Positions 23,772 to 34,415 are shown, numbered from the stretch's first letter. The stretch is 64,000 bases of DNA from Limnoperna fortunei (GCA_944474755.1 OX104120.1:20306492-20370491), one strand, 5' to 3'. Numbers and translations are program-made. The notes: generated by a model not told the origin, from the sequence alone.

Positions 23772-24223
23772 TCAATCAAAATAGAAAGATGGACCAAAGG
23801 TCAAAAATTTTGAATTCCACTTGAAAAATATGGGGTATGGGTATGGGCAGAAAATGTTCTTTTTTAATCTTACTTCTTTTCGAAAACTACAAAAGAGATC
23901 CTTGTAGTGCAATGGGCGTGACACTCTATAAACACGTCACTATGTTCGCGGCAATTCTAATCTGACCTGAACCACCCCCAACCCCCAACAAAACAAAAAA
24001 AAAAAAAACAAAAACAAAAACGAGAGCACATCCCATGTCCGCCAGCTGATGACGCGCTGGGATGCTCTTTGAAACCATATCATTAATTATCGAATGACTA
24101 TCACAGATATCGTAAAAAAAACAAATTTTGACGTCTAAAATGCGAAAGCAGAATTGATTTTATATTACGCTTACATGTGCGCATCTTTAACTCATAAGCT
24201 TCTATATACAAACGCGTTTTGAA

Positions 24224-24476
24224 TTTATTCTTTATTTGAGTTTTAATTCTATGTAAATTCATGTGACGTGTTCGTTTTTGTCGTAAATCTTATTCAGTAT
24301 TATACAGCAGAATTCTTAGGAATAGTGGCACATTAGTTTATTCTTAATTTGAGATTTAATTATGTGTAAATTCATGTGACACAATGAGATAGTGAATAAA
24401 ATACATAAATAGATGTTTTCGCTTTTGTCGTTAATCTTGAGTATTATACACCGGGATTGTTAGGAATTGTGGCACA
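24224..24476. repeat. Imperfect tandem duplication, two units of about 110-140 bp
   Basis: TTTATTCTTTATTTGAG, ATGTAAATTCATGTGAC, TTTTTGTCGTAAATCTTA and TTAGGAATAGTGGCACA recur in order as TTATTCTTAATTTGAG, GTGTAAATTCATGTGAC, TTTTGTCGTTAATCTTG and TTAGGAATTGTGGCACA. The second unit carries an AT-rich insertion after CATGTGAC. Confidence 0.75.
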
Positions 24477-24536
24477 GAAAGAAAACTGATCAAACCATGA
24501 CAAATGATATTTTTAAGCGTTTATAATTAAAAAAAA

Positions 24537-24776
24537 CCTCGACCTCGGGGGTTAGGGTAGCAGTAATCTATTTTTGATCATCGAGTTGTCTGTTCGACCA
24601 TTACAGCGAGAGGGTGTTCTCGACTCATTCCTAAATTTGCAAAGAACACCAGTTTTTCTGTCGGTCTGCTGTTTCGTTGGGTACCCAGCTCTTTCCTATA
24701 AACACTCGACGCCATATTATATAGACTAATATAATTTTTGAAAAAAAATGTAAAAAAAACTTCAAACAAACATACA
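24537..24776 (+). mobile_element. Divergent tRNA-derived SINE (family A)
   Basis: The order of blocks is preserved but strongly diverged: head CTCGGGGGTTAGGGTAGCAG, box B-like TGTTCGACCATTACAGCG, body AACACCAGTTTTTCTGTCGG, then TCGACGCCATATTATATAG and a CAAACAAACATACAA tail. It is among the oldest copies in the window, consistent with residence in the old octamer-ended element. Confidence 0.6.
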
Positions 24777-24834
24777 AGCGCAAGCGCAAATTTAAAAAAA
24801 TGTTACGATTCCGCCTTCACGTTTTTCGTCTTTC

Positions 24835-25275
24835 TCGCTTTTTCCGCTTTAAAAAATTTCGAAGACAAATACGAGATGTACGCCTTGGCACGCGAGGTCA
24901 AATATTTTTTGAATTCATTGTGCGTCTTTTTCATTTCTTTTTTAAATTATCTTTTTAATTAAAACTATGTTATGTTTATATTCCGTCACAAATGCATTTG
25001 TTATAGATTGGAGATGGGGAATTTCCATTTATCATTTATAACTTTAAACTAAACTTTTTCCGCTTTAAAAAAAATTCGCAAGAAAAAAAACGAGACGTGC
25101 GCTTGGGTATGCGAGGGTAATTTTTTTAAGTCATTGTGTGTGGTTTTTTTTAAAAATTTACGTTGTTTTAATTATTTTGTTAATAACATGACACTATATG
25201 ATGTTTATATTTCGTCATAGATGCATTAGGTATAGATTGGGGGATTTCCATTTATATTATTTATAACTTTAGACC
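24835..25275. repeat. Imperfect tandem duplication, two units of about 215-225 bp
   Basis: Blocks CTTTTTCCGCTTTAAAA, ACGAGATGTACGCCTTGG, GTTTATATTCCGTCACA, GATGGGGAATTTCCATTTAT and TTTATAACTTTAAAC recur in the same order from about 25049 as CTTTTTCCGCTTTAAAA, ACGAGACGTGCGCTTGGG, GTTTATATTTCGTCATA, GGGGGATTTCCATTTAT and TTTATAACTTTAGAC. The 74-codon ORF at 24738-24962 lies across the first unit and has no other support. Confidence 0.8.
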
Positions 25276-25409
25276 AGTTTCAGCCTTATTATTAGGTAAA
25301 ACGAACCATAAATGAGGACATAACAGTTGACATTTTTATACTTCTAACAATTGCGAGTGAAACGAATTTTTACATTTCGGAATATTATTTTACTAACCGG
25401 AAGTTGAAT

Positions 25410-25592
25410 TGACGGATTGGAGCGATCTGTCCGAATCAATCCGTCAGATCAGTCAAATCGTTCCAAATCCGTCAATTGACGGATGGACGGATTGGGAACG
25501 ATCTGACGGATTGGGAACGATTTGACTGATCTGACTGATTGGTAACTGATTGCTGACGGGTTTTGGAACGCTGACGGATCGCTGACGGATTG
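25410..25592. repeat. Right subterminal octamer cluster with palindrome
   Basis: TGACGGAT occurs at 25410, 25477, 25504, 25572 and 25583, with ATCCGTCA at 25439 and 25467. ATCCGTCAATTGACGGAT (25467-25484) is a perfect 18-bp palindrome. GTCAGATCAGTCAAATCG (25443 on) reappears as its complement CGATTTGACTGATCTGAC (25518 on), so the whole cluster can fold back. Confidence 0.85.
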
Positions 25593-25849
25593 CTAAAAGT
25601 GTTGCGTTTTCAATCTTAAGTACTGTATTTATCATATTTACTGGATAATTACATTTATTACGTCACAAACGCAATCTCGTGGTAAATACTGTCAATATGG
25701 TGGTCCCTATACACAAAATGTTATCAGCTTTAATCCACTCTAGAAGCCTAACGGTAACGACTACAATAAAACATCAAAAAGCTATTATATTTCTTTTTAT
25801 TTGAAGAATAACATATCAAATTTTCATTTTTTCGCGAAGTTTCTCTTAA

Positions 25850-26399
25850 AAAAAAGAAATGTGATAAAAACAATAATTTAACTTTGAATTGCAAAACAAT
25901 GAGGGCAACAGCTTATATAAACTTGCTAGTTGTAAAGCAAACATTAAATCAATTTATCTATCATTTTATAAAAAAATGTGTTTTTATTGAACGTGTAAAA
26001 TGAAATTAAGTTGACAAGACATTTGTCATGTTTTGGAGAACGGCTTTAAAAAAACAATCGGCATTTTAATGGGAACCTATTTTGGACACTCTTCTCTGAC
26101 AGTGGTCCTAATTTTAAAGCAGTAACGTTTTGTAGGGTGCCACGTTAAAACCCATTATGTAAACTTTGAAAGTGGATTAATTGTCGGCGCTACGCGATAG
26201 GTAGGTTTGGTACGTTTAAGTGGCATAAAAGTAAGATTAATGATCGGTCTACTGTCGTCAGGAATACATACAGAAATCATTTCGTAACCCTGATTAGTAT
26301 AGGATTTTTTTATTTTAACATACAATTTATATAAATTTTTATGCTATCATATTAGGACCTTTCTTTTAGCTGTCTATTGTTTCCGTTTTTGGGTGCATT
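25850..26399. other. AT-rich DNA without recognised features
   Basis: I see no gene, RNA or repeat family. The LINE readable before 21286 does not obviously resume here. Confidence 0.4.
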
Positions 26400-26560
26400 A
26401 TTTAAGGAATACTTCAAATTTCTGAACAGATTATACGATATAATATGGTTTGGGTCTGTTTACGCCTAATAAACCGCGAAGCGGTTTATGAATGGTGTAA
26501 ACAGACCCAAACCATATTATATCGTATAATCTGTTCAGAAATTTGAAATATTCCTTATAA
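26400..26560. repeat. Foldback element (MITE-like), arms of about 60 bp
   Basis: Left arm 26403-26463 and right arm 26497-26557 are inverted complements with one mismatch in about 60 bp (TTCTGAACAGATTATACGAT, then ATAATATGGTTTGGGTCTG). The 33-base loop carries a second perfect 8-bp stem, TAAACCGC-GAA-GCGGTTTA (26470-26488), so the element can fold as a hairpin on a hairpin. The near identity of the arms suggests recent origin or arm-to-arm conversion. The stem's inner end shares TTTGGGTCTGTTTACGCC with the smaller foldback at 61.7 kb. No ORF is present. Confidence 0.9.
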
Positions 26561-27099
26561 TTTAATTTTAACTATAAATCTTATCAATTTTTGCGGTAAA
26601 AGCGTCGATGACGTCGTGGAACTATTTGAATTTTAACGGCGTTAGAATAGGTCATAGGTCACGCAAGTTATTTCTTATAATATGGGTGGCCCGATTTGAA
26701 TTGACCAATCAGATTTCAGCTTACAAAGCAAATTAAATTATATGTTTATAGTAACAAACGTCTGATTATAAAGATACATCGACTGCCTTTAATTGAATAA
26801 TCGACCACGATTGTTTATATATCAATAACAATTTCAATATACCGATTAAGCTTAGTGAAGTCTTGTTTTTGCATATTTTGCAAAAGTGTGTGCTTTCAGG
26901 ATTATGCTTTTCGTCCAACTATTTTTGATATACATTCTATATAAAATGTAATCTGTACTGTTAGTCTTCCGTTCATTTATTCACTCCTTATAATTAATTA
27001 TCTTAAAGATACTTTTTCATGCAACGTCTTTAAACACAACTGAAAAGCACTTGTCTTTCTGCTAGGTGGTCATTATGACAGTGAAATATATTTCTTACA
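26561..27099. other. AT-rich DNA flanking the minisatellite
   Basis: No gene is visible. Words such as GATGACGTCG near 26608 and ACCAATCAGATTTCAG near 26703 lie beside the hairpin. They may be part of a larger element, but I cannot delimit it. Confidence 0.35.
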
Positions 27100-28010
27100 C
27101 AAACATGCCAACATTGTTACTGTTTGTATTTTTCAACAGACATGCACGTATTATTTGTCACTGTTTGCATTTGTCAACATACATGCACGTATACTTTGTC
27201 ACTGTTTGTATTTATCAACAGACATACACATTTACTTTGTCATTGTTTGTATTTGTCAACAGACATGCACGTATACTTTGTCACTGTTTGTATTTGTCAA
27301 CAGACATGCACGTATACTTTGTCACTGTTTGTATTTGTCAACAGACATGCACGTATACTTTGTCACTGTTTGTATTTGTCAACAGACATGCACGTATACT
27401 TTGTCACTGTTTGTATTTGTCAACAGACATGCACGTATTATTTGTCACTGTTTGCATTTGTCAACATACATGCACGTATACTTCGTCACTGTTTGTATTT
27501 TTCAACATACATGCACGGAAACTTTGTCATTGTTTGCATTTGTCAACATACATGCACGTATACTTTGTCATTGTTTGTATTTGTCAACAGACATGCACGG
27601 ATACTTTGTCACTGTTTGTATTTATCAACAGACATACACATTTACTTTGTCATTGTTTGTATTTGTCAACATACCTGCACGTATACTTTGTCACTGTTTG
27701 TATTTATCAACAGACATACACATTTACTTTGTCATTGTTTGTATTTGTCAACAGACATGCACGTATACTTTGTCACTGTTTGTATTTGTCAACAGACATG
27801 CACGTATACTTTGTCACTGTTTGTATTTGTCAACAGACATGCACGTATAATTTGTCACTGTTTGTATTTGTCAACAGACACGCGCGTATACTTTGTCACT
27901 GTTTGCATTTGTAAACAGACATACACGTATACTTTGTTACTGTTTGTATTTGTCAACAGACATGCAGGTGTAATTTGTCAATATTTGTATTTCTCAACAG
28001 GCATACTTTT
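27100..28010. repeat. 41-bp minisatellite, about 22 units, open in all three plus frames
   Basis: The landmark CATGCAC (or variant CATACAC) starts a unit at 27141, 27182, 27223, 27264 and so on through 27961 and 28002. That is exactly 21 periods of 41 bp without an indel. The typical unit is CATGCACGTATACTTTGTCA, CTGTTTGTATTTGTCAACAG, A. No unit creates a plus-strand stop in any frame, and since 41 is not divisible by 3 each long ORF (282, 300 and 231 codons) cycles through the same 41-residue period, including STDMHVYFVTVCICQQTC. A variant with CATACACATTTACTTTG appears at 27223, 27633 and 27715, showing internal segment duplication. No start context, splice signal or flanking exon suggests translation. 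Confidence 0.95.
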
Positions 28011-28058
28011 ATGTTCATCCTTTTGAAATCCTCATAAAGTAAGGGCATTAGAAATATT

Positions 28059-28177
28059 GGTACTCCGGCTTCCTCCCCCAATAAAAACTGGACGCCATGA
28101 TATAGCTGAAAAATTGCTGAAAGTGGCGTTAAACACCATCAAACAAACAAACAAACAAACAAACAAACAAACAAACA
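28059..28177 (+). mobile_element. 5'-truncated SINE (family A) with TSD
   Basis: Only the last third of the family is present: GGTACTCCGGCTTCC, AATAAAAACTGGACGCC, ATGATATAGCTGAAAAATTG and a tail of about nine AAAC units. A perfect 9-bp duplication AGAAATATT lies at 28050-28058 and 28178-28186. The truncation therefore happened during insertion, as LINE-driven reverse transcription does when it stops early. Confidence 0.9.
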
Positions 28178-28186
28178 AGAAATATT

Positions 28187-29012
28187 TTGCCATGGACCAT
28201 AGTACGATTGATGCTATAATTTCTGTCATAGATGATATAGTATTTTAAATATTAAAAAACGAATTTAAAATGTTTCAATTTTTACTCAATTAATTTTTTT
28301 ATTATTGTTTTATTTTACAGTATCGATTATGAATTTTTATATGAATTAAGTAGCGTGTCTGTAAACCTTAACATATTCTTATTCAACTTGGAATCAAGTT
28401 TATTGCAATATCTTTTATCCATATGAAAACCCTAAGCCATTTTCATACATTTCAAGTAAAAAGGTACATGAAATACATCTAGATTGGAAACACACACAAA
28501 AAAATTACAGGATACACTTAACCCTTACCACTTGACCATACATGTCAGGCCATTATGAAACTAGATACAAGTTTTACAAAAAAACAAGCTCTTTAGTGCT
28601 CACTATCGTACCTAGAATTTTCATTCGGAGTATACAAAATTTTAATTTTAGTCAGGTATTGTTTTTAAGTTAATGCATGTGAAAATAAACGATGACACAT
28701 ACAACCCATATATTTTGACTTTATTCATTTTCTAACAGTTGACTCAATTTTAAATATTTCGGTAAAACACAAATTATGAAGCTTGAGCACAATTTAATCA
28801 TCTTCAAATTCAGAGTCGGTTAAAATTAAAAGTGTGTGTTTTTTTAACAGAACTTTTAACTTTGTTTTAACTTTGTTGTTCATGATATTTTTGTTTTGGA
28901 GGAAAATTATGTACGTTTTGAAGTTCCTTCTTGTCAAAAATTTTTTACTGTTTGTAAGTTTCCAATAAACAGTTTAACTAGATTAGCAGTAGACGTAATC
29001 GTACAAAATTTA
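28187..29012. other. AT-rich DNA without recognised features
   Basis: I see no gene, RNA or repeat here. Confidence 0.4.
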
Positions 29013-29288
29013 TGTTTGTTGTTTGTTTTGTTTGTTTGAATGATGTTTAATGGCACTTTTAGCAATTGTTCAGCTATATCATGGTGTCCAATTTTTAATG
29101 GGGGAGGAAGCCAGAGTACGCAGAGAGAATCCCCGACCTTCGGTATGAAAACTGGCAATCCTTGTCAATTAAGATTGGAGTTGATGACACCCTGCCCGCA
29201 GTTGGACTCGAACCCGCAACCTCAGTGTTGACAAACTACGTGATCAATAGTAGACGAACTACCTAAACCACTCGCCCACCGAGACCCC
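29013..29288 (-). mobile_element. tRNA-derived SINE (family A), full length
   Basis: The plus strand runs from the tail complement TTTGTTGTTTGTTTTGTTTG through AGCAATTGTTCAGCTATATC and CTGGCAATCCTTGTCAATTA to the head complement CACTCGCCCACCGAGACCCC. The box B complement is GGACTCGAACCCGCAACC. No convincing target duplication is visible. Confidence 0.9.
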
Positions 29289-32200
29289 TTATTTACAAGC
29301 AATAGGATGTATTTTATAATGACGAAAACAAATCTATCTGGATATATTTATTTTTTAAAGGTATAACAAATGTTGGATAAGATAAAAGGCGTTATGTTTA
29401 AATGTCATTTGATTACAATAAAGACAGCTATTATGTTGAAAAAGGTCTACAATGTAAAAAATTGACAAACCATCAAAAGAAGATTAGAAACAAATGAATA
29501 AATAACGTGGGCAGACATGCTGTGTACTTAAGGCCTTTACTTTTGTTAACATTTTGACTTTGGACAAATGGACAAACTGTTTGGGGTGATCTAATCTAAT
29601 ATTGACATTTACACAAATACAAAATAATCTAGTAGGATCATATCATTAGCTAATTTCGCTAATAGTACATATTTCGTCAGTATCTTGGCTTCCGTCGACG
29701 TTTACTTAAAATTGGATATGAGATGATAATAACGCTACTATAAACTTAAATAAACCCCAACACACTCACATATGCAGAAAAACTCAAAAAGCAAGAACGA
29801 AAGCAGAAAATACATGATGCTAGATCTGTTTATTCACAAATTTATGAAAAGGCCAAAAAACAAAGCGTATTGACATAATTTGAATCATCAATGTGTATCC
29901 TCAATGTTAAAACTACCTGAAGCTACAAAATAAAACAATGTCAATGCTGTTTTCATTGACAACAATATTTGTAAGAACACTTTTAATTGTAACCGTTTTA
30001 AGGAATAACTACAAAACATTTTATTCATTTAATGGTAACACATTTCCGTTTTGCACCGTGTGAAATTTCCTTACCCTGAAATTGAGGACATAATTTTGTA
30101 GTTAACACTAATAAATAAACATTCAAATAATTTACTCTGTGTTCGGTTTTAACAGATTTCAACAAACTGTAAATGTGGAGTGATTTATTTCGTCCAAGGG
30201 TCGTGTCTCCATGGCGATGATTTAGGTTTCATACTCTGAGAATAAAATATTCCAGCTAATCAAAGCAGGATTTTCGTACAATTTATTTATAGAAAGAAAA
30301 TCACATCTAAAAACTGACCAACGTCAGAACACTGGCGACATTATTTTGGTCTGTTACTATATTACTATTTATGAATGTATACAGATGAGTATTCATGTGA
30401 TCTATTAACAACACTTAAATTTACATCTGCACACTGGGTCTGAAAGTTATTTTTAAGTGTTGTTTTCGTCAGGCGAAATTTTTCCAGGGTACAGTTTTTT
30501 ACCTGCAAAAATAATTACCTTACATATACTGATAAAAGCTTCGCAATTTACGATATTTCTCCCCCCATGTATATGTGTAAAAGTTTTGCACTGCAATTAA
30601 TCCGAAAGCATGGCGTGAAATTCAAATTTGTTTTTCTTAGATCACTTTAGTGCTTGGTTAAATATATCAGCCGCTAGTCGATTAGTTAAGGGTACTTATC
30701 TTGAACCGGACTGACTAGTTATTTTTCTTTACAATTCACAGCAAACACAAAAAATGATTATTAAGTAAAACTAAAAAGTCTTGATACAACAACTAAAACG
30801 TAGATCAACTAAATTTAAACTACACAGTTTATTGTATTCCTGAAAGACAGAGAACAAAATACAGTAAAGGAAAACAAACATCAGGGTAAATACGGTGCAC
30901 AACAAACTTGTTTTTACTAGTGACAAAAATAATCTATTGCATTTTAACCTGTTTAATCGATCCAAAGACCATTGCAATACTGCAACATCACAGACATGCA
31001 ACAATTTTTCACAGCATAAAACACAAAACAATACATCTGCTTTAAACAGAATCAACAAAATCCATTAATATAAAGTACTGTTTTAGTTTTAAACTAATGT
31101 CATTTACACAAAATATTTTCCATAATAATTCGAAAAAGAAATTATCTACAATATGTATGCACTGTTAAGCCATATTTGTGTCGACACGTTTTCTTTTTTC
31201 TGAAACGTTTTTCTTAAAGAGTATTTCATTAGCAATAATTTTTTTGTAATCAAGAGATTAACTGTTTTCAAATAAAATTCCTGGTTACATATTTTTTACA
31301 TTTAATTTTATTTTATTTGCTGACCAGAATTCTAATGTTCGTAATATGGGTATTCATTTCAGGTTCATTGACTGTCCTGTAAATTAAAATAATTTATTTT
31401 TTCCAATTGTTCGAGCGCAACTGGCGAGTCCTAATAAGTACGTATATTTGGTACCCTTAAGTTTGATGGAAAACCATTTAAAACTTTTCCACTTTTTATC
31501 TGTAAAAAGATTTGTTACCACAAACATAACAAATAATTAACAAAATATAAAAAACACCACTACATTAAGAAATAACATTGTACAGTAAATACATAGCGTA
31601 CATGATAATAATTTTTAATATTTAATTCAATGTTGTTAAGACCCTTTATTTGCAAGAAACACAAACGCGTATTTGACTGAGAACACGCATCTCATAAGGT
31701 TTACTTAAACATAAGTAGATTTATGTAACTAGTTTCTTCCCGTTCTTCAATAAACTAGACAAATTTTTGGTGGGACTTTGTAGCTCTTATGTAGAATCAA
31801 ACGCAGTTGTTTGAAATATACCCATACAAATTATCACGCGGATTGTCTTAGTGGAAAGTAGTGTGCTTGTCTAAGCTGGCAACGGCAGAGGACAATATTT
31901 TGGGATGTCCCACAATATTTTAAAATGGTACGAGCCATACATTTATATCTCCATCATTGAAAGCAATTCATGGTTGATGGATCGTTGGTTGCATAGCATC
32001 TAACGAGCAGTATTTCTTATATATTTAGGACTAAAACACGCTTGCGAACAATAAAATCAATTCCAGAAGTGTGATGGCAGAAACGGCAAAAAATTTAAAT
32101 GGCACTTAAAAAGTATGCGGTTTATAATAGGGCTGTGTATTTACCATTTGTAGCAGGCTCAACGAGGTCTTACATAAACGGAAGTAAAACACAGAAGCCG

Positions 32201-32467
32201 GAATTTAATGCACAGTTTTCCGGAAAACATGCCTAACGGTATGTTATAAGATTATGTTCTTTCTCAAAACGTGGGCTAGAAATGTACACATTTTATAACA
32301 AAAATAGCAATATATTATTTCATTCAAAAGGAATGTAAATAAATGTTTTTTTACTGTTTTATATCAATAATAAATAAAATTTACTCAAAGACAGATGCAA
32401 TGCTTTTAGGACAATTTTATTCAGTTGCAGTTATTAAAAAGGATCGAAGTTATCAAATATAAAAGAT
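29289..32467. other. AT-rich DNA without recognised features
   Basis: A 95-codon minus-strand ORF at 30771-31058 has no recognisable motif. I saw no repeat, RNA or transposon termini. Confidence 0.4.
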
Positions 32468-32630
32468 CTTACATTGGTAAGAGTGGATTATCGAATTTCT
32501 CTAATCGAGATAGTTCAATTATAAACTTCTTTGAAATTCGAGCCCTGGCGAGGACTTAAAATTGCATAATTTAACTATCGAGATTGAGGGAATCCGATAA
32601 TCTAAGAGTACTTATGTAAGATTCTATTTC
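32468..32630. repeat. Foldback (inverted-repeat) element, 163 bp
   Basis: The left arm CTTACATTGGTAAGAGTGGA, TTATCGAATTTCTCTAATCG is matched by the complement of the right arm, CTTACATAAGTACTCTTAGA, TTATCGGATTCCCTCAATC. Arms are about 50 bp at roughly 75% identity, with a less paired centre containing GAGCCCTGGCGAGGAC. This looks like an old palindromic MITE. Confidence 0.65.
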
Positions 32631-34214
32631 TCTAATTTTTTAAAGTCGTAATATGTGAAATGAAATACAAATTCTTTCAACCAAACTTTATAGTCACGAA
32701 TTGAATATATATGAACATATATTGTATCAAAGACATCATTAGTTTTGTTAATGGGGTTATTGTTTTAAGCCAATCAACAGATAAGAGCCACAAATTCAAT
32801 AGTCACAAACAATATTTTTTCACACCGATAAAGCGGTTTGAATATTACAACACTATTAGAGAAATATAGATCGATCAAAAGAAGTATTGTCATTATATTG
32901 AAAATAAATGTGAGTAGAACGGAGAACACCAATGGAGGCCGTTTAAATTACCGGTATAAACGTATCAATACGAATAAGAATCATAGACGTCAGAATTCCG
33001 TTTATATTTTCTGACCATATTTTGTCCGAAATATGGGGTCGCACTCCGGGTGGCCGAATGCAGAAATATAAACAAATACAAAAAAGTTGTGTTTGTTCAG
33101 AAGAAATCGCCGCGCGAAGACCTATGCTCTTATGCCAGAAATTAAAGTAATACATTTAGTGCCAGGGTAATATAATTGAATAGTATAATATACAAAGCAA
33201 CCACCGGCTCAATAACCAGTAACTAGTGATTAACCCGTGAGAACAGCGTTTTGTCGCTAGTGTAAATAGAAAATATAAGGTGTCTGCATTCTAAGCATTT
33301 CTATTAGAATGTACTGTTTTGTATAATCATATTATTTTCTGACTGAGCTTCAGTGTCCTGGCTAGAAAATGTAAAAGTGCAAATACAAAAGGTCAAGTAT
33401 CATTATAAGTAAAAAAATGAATATATATATTCATAGTTAAATGAGAAAATTTAAAAATTTAAATTCAATCATGTACGAGAAACAATTCTTTATTGCTTAT
33501 CACCCCCAAATTTATACATGTAAATCTTATCAAGAAAATAAATAAGGACAGTCTGATTCCAAATCGGCTTCTTTTGGTTACATTGTTGAGTTGAACGCCA
33601 TCTCTCCGCTTCACCTCCCAATAAGGAAATCAGGCATTTATAAGTTCTTATTTATAAAGAGACTTATATTTGTACCTTTATGTTTATTAAAACATTTTTT
33701 TACATCTTTTTTAAAAATTAGTGTTAGTGATTTTATTAGGTAATACATTTAACTTCGATTAACAAAACATAAATATTTTTAATTTAAGCCTTTATCGTTT
33801 TTTTCACGAAAAATGAAGATATTTTAACGTCTTCAGAACAGAAGCAAATTTGCACCTAAAATTATTCTTCGTATGCACTCTATCACAAAGTTCGTTACTT
33901 TGATCTTGCTACTTAGCAACAAATGATAAATTATTCGAAATAGTACAGGGTAAAATCAGTTAAATTAAAGTACAACTCAGTCTGAAACTTATTATGTAGG
34001 AACTTGTTCAGGGTCATCAGTTTAGTTTATGGTACTGACCTTTTCCACAAATAAAATAAACCACCAATTTATATAATTTTAAGAAGTTAAAAGTCGTCAA
34101 AAACCGCTTCCTGCTAGTAAATGTCCTCGGGTTTGTTAGTACCAACGTAAAACATACTAAACAGTCACATTTTATGTACATCGGTGTTTCTTCTTCTTTA
34201 AAACATAACCTTCT
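32631..34214. other. AT-rich DNA without recognised features
   Basis: No gene or repeat family is recognised. A 70-codon ORF at 32943-33155 (minus) has no support. Confidence 0.4.
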
Positions 34215-34216
34215 AG

Positions 34217-34275
34217 GACCTAGATAGCTAGTTCAGGTACTTTCAATACTTAGATTGCGGGTTTAAGCTGGTGTG
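34217..34275 (+). mobile_element. tRNA-like SINE head relic of another type
   Basis: GACCTAGATAGCTAGTTCAG resembles a tRNA box A region (TAGCTCAGT type). About 30 bases later GATTGCGGGTTTAAGCTGG resembles a box B. The head differs from family A (no GGCCGAGTGGTTAAGG). No tail or target duplication was found, so this may be a tRNA-derived fragment rather than a complete SINE. Confidence 0.4.
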
Positions 34276-34415
34276 TGTTTCACAAGTTCAAAGGAATTAC
34301 ATTTCTATTTCAAAATGTTCCACCAGGCACAGGGTTAAACACTTCTGAAAAGTTTGTAGCAATATAAATGAAAACTATTTACATACGTTTCAGGAATTGC
34401 GTTGTGAAGTTTTGT

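Larger units (their letters stand above)
22662..25625. mobile_element. TA-flanked DNA element with octamer-rich ends
   Basis: The ends are imperfect inverted repeats: CAGTACTT at both termini, a divergent spacer, then AAACGCAACACTT. TA flanks both sides (22660-22661 and 25626-25627). Both terminal regions are packed with TGACGGAT/ATCCGTCA (six copies at 22713-22869, seven at 25410-25590). A 58-bp segment is repeated directly near both ends. No transposase is readable. The interior includes two SINE-family copies, a CAAT-tailed repeat and two local tandem duplications. It lies inside the long-TIR element. I do not recognise the family. Confidence 0.7.
21286..25849. mobile_element. Long-TIR DNA transposon relic with THAP-like exon
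   Basis: The DNA at 21286-21373 is the inverted complement of 25765-25849 at about 88% identity. Shared words include GAAAATTTGATATGTTATTC and TTGATGTTTTATT. Weaker similarity continues inward (GGGTCCACCATCTTGTCACT versus GGGACCACCATATTGACAGT). A THAP-like exon sits just inside the left repeat, a layout seen in P-superfamily transposons. About 3 kb of the interior belongs to a second element at 22662-25625. The exact outer ends and target duplication are not resolved, and the P-type assignment is inference. Confidence 0.6.

Noticed and set aside
27066..28026. Three overlapping ORFs of 282, 300 and 231 codons
   Set aside because: They are the three forward frames of the 41-bp minisatellite, which simply lacks stops. 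There is no flanking coding sequence, splice signal or start context to support a protein.
30665..30720. Possible tRNA-derived fragment (GATTAGTTAAGGGTAC)
   Set aside because: No box B and no similarity to the family A body.
31850..31925. Possible tRNA-like segment (GGATTGTCTTAGTGGAAAG)
   Set aside because: It has a box A-like start but no box B at the right distance and no cloverleaf.
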